Made by a program: the position numbers and the translations under genes. From contig NZ_FWXS01000001.1 of the NCBI RefSeq assembly GCF_900176425.1, forward strand, positions 124,001-188,000: 64,000 nt of DNA, in the 5' to 3' direction. This document shows, piece after piece, positions 36,497 through 43,776 of this stretch (positions within the stretch are counted from its first letter, which is position 1; the number at the start of each line of letters is the position of its first letter). Source of the DNA: Moheibacter sediminis (GTDB taxonomy: Bacteria; Bacteroidota; Bacteroidia; Flavobacteriales; Weeksellaceae). The notes under the pieces were generated by a model. The model saw only the letters and a program-made list of their open reading frames with translations. It was not told the origin of the DNA and made no database searches.

Positions 36497-37473
36497 TGAA
36501 ACCATTTCAATTCATATTAATTGGATTAATTTCTGCAAGCACGCTGGCGCAGTCTTATCCGCCGGCTGCCGGACAGGAAGGTTCCACAGCGATTTCCCAG
36601 GACAGCGAACTTTTCGTTGCCTGGGCAGCGGGTGTTGCCATCAGCCGAGGTTACATCAACATTTCTGATCCGGAAGCGCAAGACCAGGGAAGTAATTATG
36701 CCTCATTTGGAACGGAAAATGATGCTTTAGGAATTGCAGATGGAACTGTTGTAAGTTTAGGAGACCGCGGTACAGCCATCCTCAATTTTACCAAACCAAT
36801 TACTAACGGTCCCGGATTTGACTTTGCAGTTTTTGAAAATAGTTTCAGCGATACTTTTTTGGAATTGGCTTTTGTAGAAGTAAGTTCAGATGGTATTAAT
36901 TTTTTCCGATTTCCTGCACACAGCGAAACCCAAACAGAAACTCAAGTGGGTGGATTTGGTTCTGTTGACCCGACGTATATCAATAATTTAGCCGGGAAAT
37001 ACCGTGCATCTTTCGGAACGCCTTTCGATTTGCAAGAAGTAGAGGATAATCCTTTGCTCGATAAAAACAGCATCACACATGTGAAACTAATTGACGTTGT
37101 GGGAAGCATAGACCCTGAATTCGCAAGTTATGATTCATTTGGAAATGCAATCAATGATCCTTTTCCAACGCCGTTTTGGTCAAGTGGATTTGATTTGGAT
37201 GCGGTAGGTGTTATCAATGAGGCATCCATGAATACGGAAGATTTATTTGTGCAGAATTTGAAAATATATCCAAATCCGGCAGATAATTTCTTTTATATTA
37301 GCACAAATGAAAAAGTTCAGATAGAAATTTTCAATGCAGCCGGACAAATCGTTTTGCAAACCCAATCCCAGAACAATGATAAAATCAATGTTTCAGGATT
37401 ACAAAAAGGAATTTATTTCATAAAAATAAACTGTAAAGGGAAATCAACCCTGCACAGGTTACTCAAGCAATAA
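36496..37473 (+). CDS. T9SS-secreted protein of the B12 operon, little-known family
   Basis: 325 residues. Short signal peptide (STLAQ at about 19), then about 225 residues with PPAAGQEGSTAISQDSELFVAWA, DALGIADGTVVSLGDRGTAILNF, GPGFDFAVFENSF and FLELAFVEVSSDGINFFRFPA. This recalls a family of secreted cell-surface proteins in several phyla (GPGxDFAVFENxF motif). Residues about 250-325 are a T9SS sorting domain (KIYPNPADNFFYI ... GKSTLHRLLKQ). The start ATG overlaps the previous stop. Placed last in the riboswitch operon it is a candidate accessory corrinoid-binding protein, comparable in role to Bacteroides BtuH; that is inference. A strong terminator follows. Confidence 0.8.
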   Translation: MKPFQFILIGLISASTLAQSYPPAAGQEGSTAISQDSELFVAWAAGVAISRGYINISDPEAQDQGSNYASFGTENDALGIADGTVVSLGDRGTAILNFTKPITNGPGFDFAVFENSFSDTFLELAFVEVSSDGINFFRFPAHSETQTETQVGGFGSVDPTYINNLAGKYRASFGTPFDLQEVEDNPLLDKNSITHVKLIDVVGSIDPEFASYDSFGNAINDPFPTPFWSSGFDLDAVGVINEASMNTEDLFVQNLKIYPNPADNFFYISTNEKVQIEIFNAAGQIVLQTQSQNNDKINVSGLQKGIYFIKINCKGKSTLHRLLKQ

Positions 37474-37491
37474 TTCATGCACAACAACAGG

Positions 37492-37520
37492 AAGTCCCGA
37501 AGTTAATTCGGGACTTTTTT
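37492..37520 (+). terminator. Terminator of the cobalamin operon
   Basis: Perfect 10-bp stem AAGTCCCGAA (37492-37501) / TTCGGGACTT (37507-37516), loop GTTAA, then T-rich sequence. It ends the four-gene operon without any BtuFCD genes. Confidence 0.9.
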
Positions 37521-37600
37521 ATTGTTAATTGTTTGAGCCTGCTTACCTGATTCATTTTAAATCAGTTATCTTTATGATAATTAATTTAAAAATAAAGGTT

Positions 37601-39178
37601 ATGAAAAAAGAATTACTTCTTTTGACTGCACTTATTTCTGGCAGTCTAAGTTTCTCCCAAACCACCGGAACCTACGAAACTGACACTAACGGTAAACTTT
37701 TCTTTCAAAGCTTTAATGAAGCTCCGCCTCATCAATCTGGTAATCCTTTAGGACCCATGGATTTATCGCTCGATTGGAGCAATCCTGATTTTAACATTTC
37801 TAATAACCCAACAGAAGATTCCTGGGATGTGCGCTTGGCTGTTGGCAATACAGGAAATGCTTATGTAGTGTACAATGACAACCATTCCAATGGTCTTCAG
37901 AAAATTATGTTCCGTAAAAAAGTGGTTGGGCAAGAATGGACTGATGCGATTTTCGTCGATAAAGGAGGCGAAATTGGAGGAAGAAATAATCATTTCCCTG
38001 CGATTGCTGCTTCTCCTAATGGTGACCTTCATGTTATTTATAATGTATGGGCGATGGAAAATGTTCGCAATTATATTGGATATTCTCATTACGATGCAGC
38101 AAATGATATATGGAGTGATGGACTCAAAATTTCTGATTTAGGTGGAACCGTAAACCATTTCAACAGCCGTCATGATATTTACAGCACTGCAGATAATCTT
38201 CCCGTCGTGATTTGGGGGTTTGATTTCAGAGAAAATCAAGTCAATGAAGAAATATATATGAAATATTTTGATGGAAATGATTGGTCAGCCGACATTGCGG
38301 TTTCTGATGTCACAGACGGATTCGATGCAGGTTTTCCGAATATTAAAAGTATTGGCAGCAATAAGGCTCTGATTTTATATTCTGAAAATACCGGAAGCGG
38401 TGCAATGGAACTCAGATACAAAATTTATGATGAGGTAACGCACCAACTCAGCCCATCCAAAACCATAACCACAGAAAATATATTTTACAATAACTATGTA
38501 CTGGCAACTACAGGAACCGGTGAAGTCATGATTTTGACGATTAATAAAAAAACCGGACCGGATCGTGATGTTTTGAACATTTACGATTATGACATTGCCG
38601 GTGATGCATTTACGCTTTCCGATAATACTTTCGAAGTGGTGGCAAATGCTGGAGGATTGCTGAAACGAATCGATATGGATTGTAATTCTGGAAGTGATTG
38701 CGCTGTTATTTTTAATGATTTCCTAGCACAAACCAATTCATTTCTGGAATATTCAACTGCTGGCGGATTTGGAACGCCTTTCGTTATCAATGAGGAAAAT
38801 CCGGGATTTGATGCGCCTTCTGCAAGATTTGACCCTAATGGAAACCTGCATGTTGTCTGGACAGATTACCGTTTTGACGACGGGCAAGGATTTGACGAAA
38901 GAGAAGTTTTTTACGAAATGGGCGAAAACGTAAATATGGGCACAAATGAATTTTTCTCTTCAGCCATTGCCGTTTTTCCAAATCCCTCTAAAGGAAATTT
39001 TACCATCGAAACCTCTGGTAGTCATAAACTTCAGATTTATGATGCTTCAGGAAGGTTAATCGATTCAAAAATGATTTCAGGAACTACACATATCAACAAA
39101 ACACTTTCTCCCGGAACATATTTCCTTCATTTTAAAAATGAAAAAGAAACACAAGTAAAAAAAATTATTGTAAAATAA
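37601..39178 (+). CDS. T9SS-secreted protein with beta-propeller-like repeats
   Basis: 525 residues from the ATG at 37601. The frame is open 24 codons further, but only this start gives a signal peptide (LLLLTALISGSLSFSQ). The body has repeated strands with VRLAVGNTGNAYVVYND, HFPAIAASPNGDLHVIYNVW, FDAPSARFDPNGNLHVVWTDYR, a sialidase/BNR-like propeller pattern that lacks a complete Asp-box series. About 450-525 is a sorting domain (IAVFPNPSKGNFTIE ... KETQVKKIIVK). A partial promoter element TATCTTTA lies at 37567-37574. It is probably a surface glycan- or protein-binding protein; no active site is visible. Confidence 0.82.
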   Translation: MKKELLLLTALISGSLSFSQTTGTYETDTNGKLFFQSFNEAPPHQSGNPLGPMDLSLDWSNPDFNISNNPTEDSWDVRLAVGNTGNAYVVYNDNHSNGLQKIMFRKKVVGQEWTDAIFVDKGGEIGGRNNHFPAIAASPNGDLHVIYNVWAMENVRNYIGYSHYDAANDIWSDGLKISDLGGTVNHFNSRHDIYSTADNLPVVIWGFDFRENQVNEEIYMKYFDGNDWSADIAVSDVTDGFDAGFPNIKSIGSNKALILYSENTGSGAMELRYKIYDEVTHQLSPSKTITTENIFYNNYVLATTGTGEVMILTINKKTGPDRDVLNIYDYDIAGDAFTLSDNTFEVVANAGGLLKRIDMDCNSGSDCAVIFNDFLAQTNSFLEYSTAGGFGTPFVINEENPGFDAPSARFDPNGNLHVVWTDYRFDDGQGFDEREVFYEMGENVNMGTNEFFSSAIAVFPNPSKGNFTIETSGSHKLQIYDASGRLIDSKMISGTTHINKTLSPGTYFLHFKNEKETQVKKIIVK

Positions 39179-39206
39179 ACTTTAAACCATATCAGTTATA
39201 TAAGTG

Positions 39207-39233
39207 CAAAGACCATCTTCCCGATGGTCTTTG
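39207..39233 (+). terminator. Terminator after the propeller-like T9SS gene
   Basis: Perfect 11-bp stem CAAAGACCATC (39207-39217) / GATGGTCTTTG (39223-39233), five-base loop, then a T/A-rich tail. Confidence 0.75.
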
Positions 39234-39304
39234 TCAATTAATTTATTGTATCTTGGCTTTAATTAAATCAAAATAATTATCACAATAATTTAAACTTGAA
39301 AAAA

Positions 39305-40096
39305 ATGAAAAAATCTCTTTTAATCTTCTCTGCTTGTGCGCTTATTTTTGCCAGCTGTAGTAAAACTCCTGAAGGCTCCGTTGGCGAGCAATCAATAGAA
39401 AGTGCCGAAGGTGACAAAGTCCTCATCAGACTAAAACCCAAAGTAGGTGATACGCAAAAAACCTTGATGACAATGGATATGTCTGCTGACGGTGAGCAAA
39501 AAATTTCTATGAACATGAGCATGGCAATGGATTTGAAAGTAACAGATCTTACCGCAGCCGTTTATACTTATGAAGTTAAGTATGACAAAATAAAAATGGA
39601 TATGGATGCTGGTGGGATGCAGATGAATTATGATTCGAGTGCAAAAGAACAAACCGGAATGGGGCAAATGATGCACGAACAAATGAAGGTTTTGCTCGAC
39701 AAAACTTTGAGTATGAAAATGAACGAGCGCGGAAAAATTACAGAATTTAATATGCCTGGAATGGGCAACAATCAACAGATGGATATGGGCTCTATATCTC
39801 TTCCAATGCCTGAAGAACCAGTTGGAGTGGGAGATTCCTGGTCAGACGAACGTTCCATTCAAGGTTCCGGTAACATGAAAATGACTATGACTGTTGAAAA
39901 GATAACTGTTGATGATATCATTATTGGTGTCAAAGGTACCATTGAAGGAAATGTTGGTGAAGCTGCAGGAGATTTTACAGGAAACTACAAACTTGCTCGC
40001 AGCAATGGTTTTACTAAAGACGGAACCATTAATATGAATATCACTGCTGAAGGAATGCCTATGAAAATTAAAATAAATGTGAAACCATTGAGTTAA
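39305..40096 (+). CDS. Met-rich DUF6263 lipoprotein
   Basis: 263 residues from the ATG at 39305; a TTG three codons upstream is open but gives no benefit. Lipobox IFASC (Cys18). The body fits DUF6263: beta-rich with GDTQKTLMTMDM at its start and PEEPVGVGDSWSDER in the middle. About 29 of 263 residues are Met, many as MxM or MxxM (MNMSMAMD, KMDMDAGGMQM, MGQMMHEQM, MPGMGNNQQMDMG). Such patterns occur in periplasmic copper proteins, but in a beta-rich lipid-binding fold they could simply face a hydrophobic interior. It lies alone between two terminators. Confidence 0.8.
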   Translation: MKKSLLIFSACALIFASCSKTPEGSVGEQSIESAEGDKVLIRLKPKVGDTQKTLMTMDMSADGEQKISMNMSMAMDLKVTDLTAAVYTYEVKYDKIKMDMDAGGMQMNYDSSAKEQTGMGQMMHEQMKVLLDKTLSMKMNERGKITEFNMPGMGNNQQMDMGSISLPMPEEPVGVGDSWSDERSIQGSGNMKMTMTVEKITVDDIIIGVKGTIEGNVGEAAGDFTGNYKLARSNGFTKDGTINMNITAEGMPMKIKINVKPLS

Positions 40097-40126
40097 ATAT
40101 ATAAATTCAGAAGGATATTGAATTTT

Positions 40127-40164
40127 AAAAAAAGTCGGAAAAAATAATTCTTCCGACTTTTTTT
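40127..40164. terminator. Bidirectional terminator, DUF6263 gene and blaR1-like gene
   Basis: Perfect 14-bp stem AAAAAAAGTCGGAA (40127-40140) / TTCCGACTTTTTTT (40151-40164), 10-base loop, between convergent stops at 40096 and 40262; T-runs on either strand. Confidence 0.9.
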
Positions 40165-40261
40165 AAAAGATATAAAATAGATTTAATTCAATTAATTATA
40201 TCAAATTTTATGAGGATAATGTTACTTAAATTGAAAAAATAAATTAACGGAAACTGATTAA

Positions 40262-42097
40262 TCAATTGATTTTAGTAGCCAATGCGACTCCATCTTTAGA
40301 AATTCCTTTTCCGTACTTTTTTATCATTTTAGGATCGTCAGAGATTATGTGTGAAATTCTATAATTTTTGTTCTTAGTGGTTTTCTCAAATTGCTTTTTT
40401 GATACTTTTTTACCATCAATATAATATCCTGAAGGAGCATTTCCAATATAATTTGCCACAAGTTTAGATCCTTTTGTATTGAAATTAATAATCTTAATTC
40501 CATCTGAAGAAAAAGTATTGTCCCCTGTCTTTGTGACTTTTCTATTCTTGAAAAACATTTTTTGTTCAGGACCTAAAAGTGAATCTATTTCAAAAGTCAT
40601 TCCTTCCGGTATTTTTTGTAAATCTTCTGTTTTGAAAATTTTGTAATTGATCGGATTGTTTTTCTTAAAAATTATATTCTCAGGAGTCTTGTAATAGTGG
40701 GAATACTCAATCGGCTCGTTAAAACCTTTTTCTTTCCAAACTTTCAGCCATTCATTCTTCGGGTTATCCAAATCGATTTCTCCTTTTTGGATTTTTAATT
40801 TTAATTCCTTCGGGGAAAGAATCTTATCAGAATCTTTAAACGAATACGCATAACCCTGAACGCCAACTGAAGGACGGACAATAGTATCTGATTTTCTAAC
40901 ATCTTTGTAGGTGATGATTATTTTGTCAACTTTACCATCTTTCATGATATCAACAGTAGAAATTTCACTTGGAGTGATTTCTTTCAGGTCTTCCCAAGTT
41001 GCTGCTCTCCCAAACGCGATATCTTGATTTTCAAACTCGGAAATAGTTCCGTCAAAATTCATTACAACCGCCGAACCATCCGGAAATTTTGTTGTTTCAA
41101 TCAGTTTTAAATTAACCGAATCCAAATCCTGAAATTCACCGTTTTCATTCTTGATTTGAACTCTTACATTTTCAGGTTCGATTTTTTCGTCCGATAAAAC
41201 GATGACCTGTTTTACTTTCTCATTTTGAGATTGCGCCTGAACTGAAATCCCGATGGAAACCAGCACCAATGCCGGAATCAACACGGCATAAAACGATAAT
41301 ATTTGTTTTTTTGTTTTCATTTTGTTCAACATTTTAATTCTGTGTTTGATAAGTTTTTTGCTGAAATTATTGACCAAAACAGAACCGGAAGGTTGTTGAC
41401 TGATAGAAACCAAATTGAGCTGGTAAGCTTTTTTGTCTAATCCGTTTTCGAGTGAATTTGTGTCTGCAATAAATTCTAAATTTGTACGGATCGACTTCCC
41501 GTACCACCAGCTGACCGGGAAAAACCAAAGCACGATTTTCAGCATTTCAGCCATCACAACATCGAACTGATGCCATTGGCTGATGTGGATATTTTCGTGC
41601 GTAAGGATATGACCTAATTGTTCTTCCGAAAGCATTTTCGGGTTCATTACAATTGTATTGAAAAAACTGAAAGGCGAAGTTGTTTTCTCTGTCAGAACGA
41701 GTTTCATGCCATCTTTTCGGATTAAATTTCCTTTATTGATGAGCAATGAAACCTGAAAAATTTGCAAAAGCATTATAAAAGTAAATAAAACAACTCCGAA
41801 TAAATAAACTGAAAGCATCCATTCGCTAAATGTCCATTCCTTCCAGAAAAATGCGGAATTTGTTTCAATTGAAACTTCTGCCGGCATGTTTTCAAAATAA
41901 CTTTTGGGCAGATAGATATATTCCATTCTTTCCTTGGAAAAATTCAAAGGCAGAAATGGCAAAGCCAACGATAATCCCAAACCGCTCAAAAGAAAAATAC
42001 GGTTGTGCTGAAAAAACGTAAACCTTTCGAAAATAATTCTATACGCTGCATAAAACAACGTCAGAATCAAAGTAGATTGAATCAAATGTGTCATCAT
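40262..42097 (-). CDS. BlaR1/MecR1-type M56 membrane metallopeptidase
   Basis: 611 residues. N-terminal M56 unit with helices at about 3-22, 34-52, 95-118 and 183-199. The zinc site is THENIH (His167, Glu168, His171) with the third ligand Glu208 in LEFIADTNSL. A fifth helix at about 268-287 leads to a 325-residue periplasmic part of Bacteroidota type (repeated short beta segments; no beta-lactamase SxxK motif). In the classical model the peptidase senses a signal and inactivates the BlaI repressor. The ATG overlaps the blaI stop by four bases, so the two are co-translated. The inducer is unknown; in Bacteroidota these pairs often do not relate to beta-lactams. Confidence 0.9.
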   Translation of the reverse strand: MMTHLIQSTLILTLFYAAYRIIFERFTFFQHNRIFLLSGLGLSLALPFLPLNFSKERMEYIYLPKSYFENMPAEVSIETNSAFFWKEWTFSEWMLSVYLFGVVLFTFIMLLQIFQVSLLINKGNLIRKDGMKLVLTEKTTSPFSFFNTIVMNPKMLSEEQLGHILTHENIHISQWHQFDVVMAEMLKIVLWFFPVSWWYGKSIRTNLEFIADTNSLENGLDKKAYQLNLVSISQQPSGSVLVNNFSKKLIKHRIKMLNKMKTKKQILSFYAVLIPALVLVSIGISVQAQSQNEKVKQVIVLSDEKIEPENVRVQIKNENGEFQDLDSVNLKLIETTKFPDGSAVVMNFDGTISEFENQDIAFGRAATWEDLKEITPSEISTVDIMKDGKVDKIIITYKDVRKSDTIVRPSVGVQGYAYSFKDSDKILSPKELKLKIQKGEIDLDNPKNEWLKVWKEKGFNEPIEYSHYYKTPENIIFKKNNPINYKIFKTEDLQKIPEGMTFEIDSLLGPEQKMFFKNRKVTKTGDNTFSSDGIKIINFNTKGSKLVANYIGNAPSGYYIDGKKVSKKQFEKTTKNKNYRISHIISDDPKMIKKYGKGISKDGVALATKIN

Positions 42098-42462
42098 TTT
42101 TTTTCTCCTTTTTCGATCATTTCCAAAATTTCACGTAAATCATCTGCAGAAAGATTGTCCTGCTTCGCAAAAAATGAAACCATGTTTTTGTAGGAGTTAT
42201 CGAAATAATCCTGAATCACTTTTGGAACCATGGTTTTACGATATTCCTCTTTCTGTAAAATCGGAAAATACTTGTGCGAACCGCCATAGGCTTTGTGTCC
42301 TATCCAGCCTTTTTCAGCCATCAAACGAACCATCGTAGAAATGGTGTTGTAATGCGGTTTCGGGTCGTCAGGCAAATGCTCGATGATGTCTTTCACAAAT
42401 GCTTCGTTCAAATCCCAAAGTATTTGTAAAATTTCTTCTTCTCTGTTCGTCAATTTGGTCAT
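42094..42462 (-). CDS. BlaI/MecI/CopY family repressor
   Basis: 122 residues, typical. Winged-helix DNA-binding N-terminus (LTNREEEILQILWDLNEAFVKDIIEHLP, HYNTISTMVRLMAEKGWIGHKAYG) and a short C-terminal dimerisation part (NLSADDLREILEMIEKGE). As a dimer it would block its own promoter until the M56 partner triggers its loss. The upstream region has exactly such a site: a nested TTTAGTT/AACTAAA dyad covering the -33 element (42497-42523). It overlaps the peptidase gene by four bases. Confidence 0.95.
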   Translation of the reverse strand: MTKLTNREEEILQILWDLNEAFVKDIIEHLPDDPKPHYNTISTMVRLMAEKGWIGHKAYGGSHKYFPILQKEEYRKTMVPKVIQDYFDNSYKNMVSFFAKQDNLSADDLREILEMIEKGEKK

Positions 42463-42479
42463 TTCTTTCAGCTTTAAAA

Positions 42480-42509
42480 CAAAGATAAACTATTTTTTTA
42501 GTTTTACAA
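42480..42509 (-). promoter_or_regulatory. Promoter of the blaI-blaR1-like operon
   Basis: Minus strand: TTG at 42509-42507, 19 bases, TATCTTTG at 42487-42480, an exact Bacteroidota-type promoter. It lies 18 bases upstream of the blaI ATG. Confidence 0.8.
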
Positions 42510-42523
42510 CTAAATGTTTAGTT
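42497..42523. promoter_or_regulatory. Nested dyad, candidate BlaI operator
   Basis: TTTAGTT (42497-42503), AACTAAA (42508-42514), TTTAGTT (42517-42523). The middle arm pairs with either neighbour, giving two overlapping palindromes (4- and 2-base spacers). They overlap the -33 region of the blaI promoter, where a bound repressor would block polymerase. Confidence 0.75.
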
Positions 42524-42552
42524 ATATTGAGTAAAGTGCTGAAAAATAATAT

Positions 42553-43668
42553 CTATGATTCTTGTAAATCCTCCACAATCAACTCCGCAGTCCTTTCGGA
42601 CGCGCCTTGTCCGCCCAGTTTTTGGCGCAATTCTTTGTAGTCATTTATAACCTGAGAACGTTTGGGTTCGGTCAGGATTTTGGTTAGTTCGGATTTTAAA
42701 TTTTTGGTGTTTAATTCTTGTTGTATCAATTCTTTGACAACTTCTTTGTCCATAATTAAATTTACCAAAGAAATGAATTTGATATATTTCACGACGCGTT
42801 TTCCGATTTCGTAGGAGATTCGGCTTCCTTTATAGCAAACCACTTCAGGAATGTTGAGCAAGGCCGTTTCCAAAGTCGCCGTTCCGGAAGTAACTAAAGC
42901 CGCTTCTGAAATTCGGAGTAAATCATAAGTTTTGTTAGAAACGATTCTGATTTGGCTGCCGCCGATTTCTTTGTAAAATTCCAAATCCAGTGAAGGTGCA
43001 CCCGCAACTACAAATTGATATTCGGGAAAATCTTTTTCAACCGAAAGCATTATTGGCAATTTCTTTTTGATTTCCTGTTTGCGGCTGCCGGGCAAAAGTG
43101 CGATTACTTTTCGTTCGTCTAATCCATGTTCAGACTTGAATTTCTGTAGATTAATTTCAGGTAAATCTTTCATCGCATCCAAAAGCGGATGACCGACAAA
43201 ATCTACTTCATAATCATATTTCGCATAAAATTCTTTTTCAAAAGGAAGAATCACAAACATCCTGTCCACGAACTTTTTGATTTTGTGAACGCGACCGGTT
43301 TTCCAAGCCCAGATTTGCGGAGAAATGTAATAATAAACTTTGATTCCCAAATTCTTTACAAATTCCGCAATGCGCAAATTAAATCCCGGATAATCAACTA
43401 AAATTACGGCATCGGGTTTGTATTCCTGAATGTCTTTTTTGCAAATTTTAATGTTGTTGAGAATAGTACGCAGGTTCATAATCACTTCCGAAAAGCCCAT
43501 GAAAGCCAAGTCTTTATAGTGTTTTACAAGCGTTCCGCCTTGTTGCTGCATAAGATCTCCGCCCCAGAGACGGAATTCTGCATTCGGGTCTTTGATTTTT
43601 AATTCTTTCATTAAATTGGAACCGTGCAAATCTCCCGACGCCTCGCCTGCTATGATATAGTACTTCAT
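42553..43668 (-). CDS. lpxB: Lipid-A-disaccharide synthase
   Basis: 371 residues, typical of GT19. It joins UDP-2,3-diacylglucosamine with 2,3-diacylglucosamine-1-phosphate to make the lipid A disaccharide on the cytoplasmic face of the inner membrane. Motifs: [18 protein letters not shown] at the start, [50 protein letters not shown] and the C-terminal [17 protein letters not shown] and [12 protein letters not shown]. It is monocistronic, with a TACCTTTG element 22 bases upstream. Other lpx genes are not in the window. Confidence 0.96.
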   Translation of the reverse strand: MKYYIIAGEASGDLHGSNLMKELKIKDPNAEFRLWGGDLMQQQGGTLVKHYKDLAFMGFSEVIMNLRTILNNIKICKKDIQEYKPDAVILVDYPGFNLRIAEFVKNLGIKVYYYISPQIWAWKTGRVHKIKKFVDRMFVILPFEKEFYAKYDYEVDFVGHPLLDAMKDLPEINLQKFKSEHGLDERKVIALLPGSRKQEIKKKLPIMLSVEKDFPEYQFVVAGAPSLDLEFYKEIGGSQIRIVSNKTYDLLRISEAALVTSGTATLETALLNIPEVVCYKGSRISYEIGKRVVKYIKFISLVNLIMDKEVVKELIQQELNTKNLKSELTKILTEPKRSQVINDYKELRQKLGGQGASERTAELIVEDLQES

Positions 43669-43689
43669 TCGTTCTCAAAAAGATTGAAA

Positions 43690-43697
43690 CAAAGGTA
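43690..43697 (-). promoter_or_regulatory. Promoter -7 element TACCTTTG for lpxB
   Basis: Minus-strand TACCTTTG matches TAnnTTTG 22 bases before the lpxB ATG. No TTG at the expected -33 position is evident. Confidence 0.5.
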
Positions 43698-43716
43698 ATG
43701 AGATTTGTATAAAAAT

Positions 43717-43750
43717 AAAATCAGGCAGCCTTTTCAAGCCACCTGATTTT
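43717..43750. terminator. Terminator of the Asp-box T9SS gene
   Basis: AAAATCAGG (43717-43725) / CCTGATTTT (43742-43750), 9-bp stem with a 16-base loop, 27 bases after the stop of the minus-strand gene and followed on that strand by ATTTTTAT. Confidence 0.65.
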
Positions 43751-43776
43751 CACATTAAACAAATTAACACTTTATG

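Noticed and set aside
37529-37600. Upstream extension of the T9SS gene at 37601
   Set aside because: The extension puts 24 residues before an ideal signal peptide and overlaps a promoter-like element.
40262-42462. Beta-lactam resistance locus
   Set aside because: BlaI and M56 genes are present, but the sensor part lacks the penicillin-binding SxxK motif and no beta-lactamase is next to them; such pairs have other roles in Bacteroidota.
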